Source: Clostridia bacterium
GTDB taxonomy: Bacteria; Bacillota_A; Clostridia; Oscillospirales; CAG-272
NCBI GenBank assembly: GCA_017935805.1
Contig: JAGBGV010000010.1
Span: 1 to 7,392, forward strand
Length of the DNA: 7,392 nucleotides
Direction of reading: 5' to 3'
Both the position numbers and the translations under genes were made by a program. The notes under the pieces are model-generated. The model did not search any database. It was not told the DNA's origin and saw only the letters and a list, made by a program, of their open reading frames with translations. Shown in pieces: positions 7,367-7,392 of this stretch (positions within the stretch are counted from its first letter, which is position 1; every line of letters starts with the position of its first letter).

Positions 7367-7392
7367 ATGGATAACACACCAAAGCTTCCGAT
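7367..7392 (+). CDS. Start of next gene (3' end outside window); possibly ribosome silencing factor RsfS
   Basis: Only eight full codons are visible (MDNTPKLP), too few to recognise a family. The case that this is a gene rests on a strong GGAGG four bases before the ATG and on ten-base spacing after the LCP gene. Its likely identity is inferred from order alone: in B. subtilis rsfS (yqeL) directly follows yqeK, and in many Clostridia an LCP gene sits between the two. RsfS binds ribosomal protein uL14 and blocks subunit joining during starvation. An unrelated gene cannot be excluded. Confidence 0.6.

Overview
The window lies inside a tightly packed, single-strand housekeeping gene cluster, with every gene on the + strand. 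Protein wording and gene order point to a Gram-positive anaerobe of the class Clostridia, most likely Ruminococcus or a relative in the Oscillospiraceae/Ruminococcaceae. The supporting signs are a short Gram-positive-type FtsY, clostridial SMC head motifs, an LCP-family protein between yqeK and the next gene, moderate GC with frequent ACA (Thr) and AGA (Arg) codons, and GGAGG-type ribosome binding sites. The genus is an inference from memory of these families, not a database result.

Layout: the window opens inside smc, whose first roughly 55-60 codons including Walker A lie upstream. It continues with ftsY, rdgB, a yhbY-type RNA-binding protein, yqeK and an LCP (LytR-CpsA-Psr) protein, and ends eight full codons into another gene that synteny suggests is rsfS. 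Spacing is operon-like. There are 15 bases between smc and ftsY, TAATG one-base stop/start overlaps at ftsY/rdgB and rdgB/yhbY, 37 bases between yhbY and the preferred yqeK start, an 8-base overlap of yqeK with the LCP gene, and 10 bases before the last gene. I see no intrinsic terminator between any of these genes, and no stretch over 300 bases without a gene. No RNA gene, mobile element, CRISPR array or long repeat is visible.

The genes serve growth and maintenance: chromosome organisation (SMC), co-translational targeting of membrane proteins (FtsY), nucleotide-pool cleaning (RdgB), ribosome assembly (YhbY), Ap4A breakdown (YqeK) and attachment of polymers to the cell wall (LCP). They look co-transcribed rather than parts of one pathway. 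A good match to an internal sigma-A-type promoter inside yqeK could give the LCP gene and the gene after it extra, separate transcription.

I found no convincing undescribed system. The points worth a second look are small: a DTASR in place of the usual DTAGR G3 motif of FtsY, an acidic C-terminal tail on FtsY whose codons also carry the rdgB ribosome binding site, an insertion of about 25 residues in RdgB, the absence of nadD from its usual place between yhbY and yqeK, and the internal promoter candidate.
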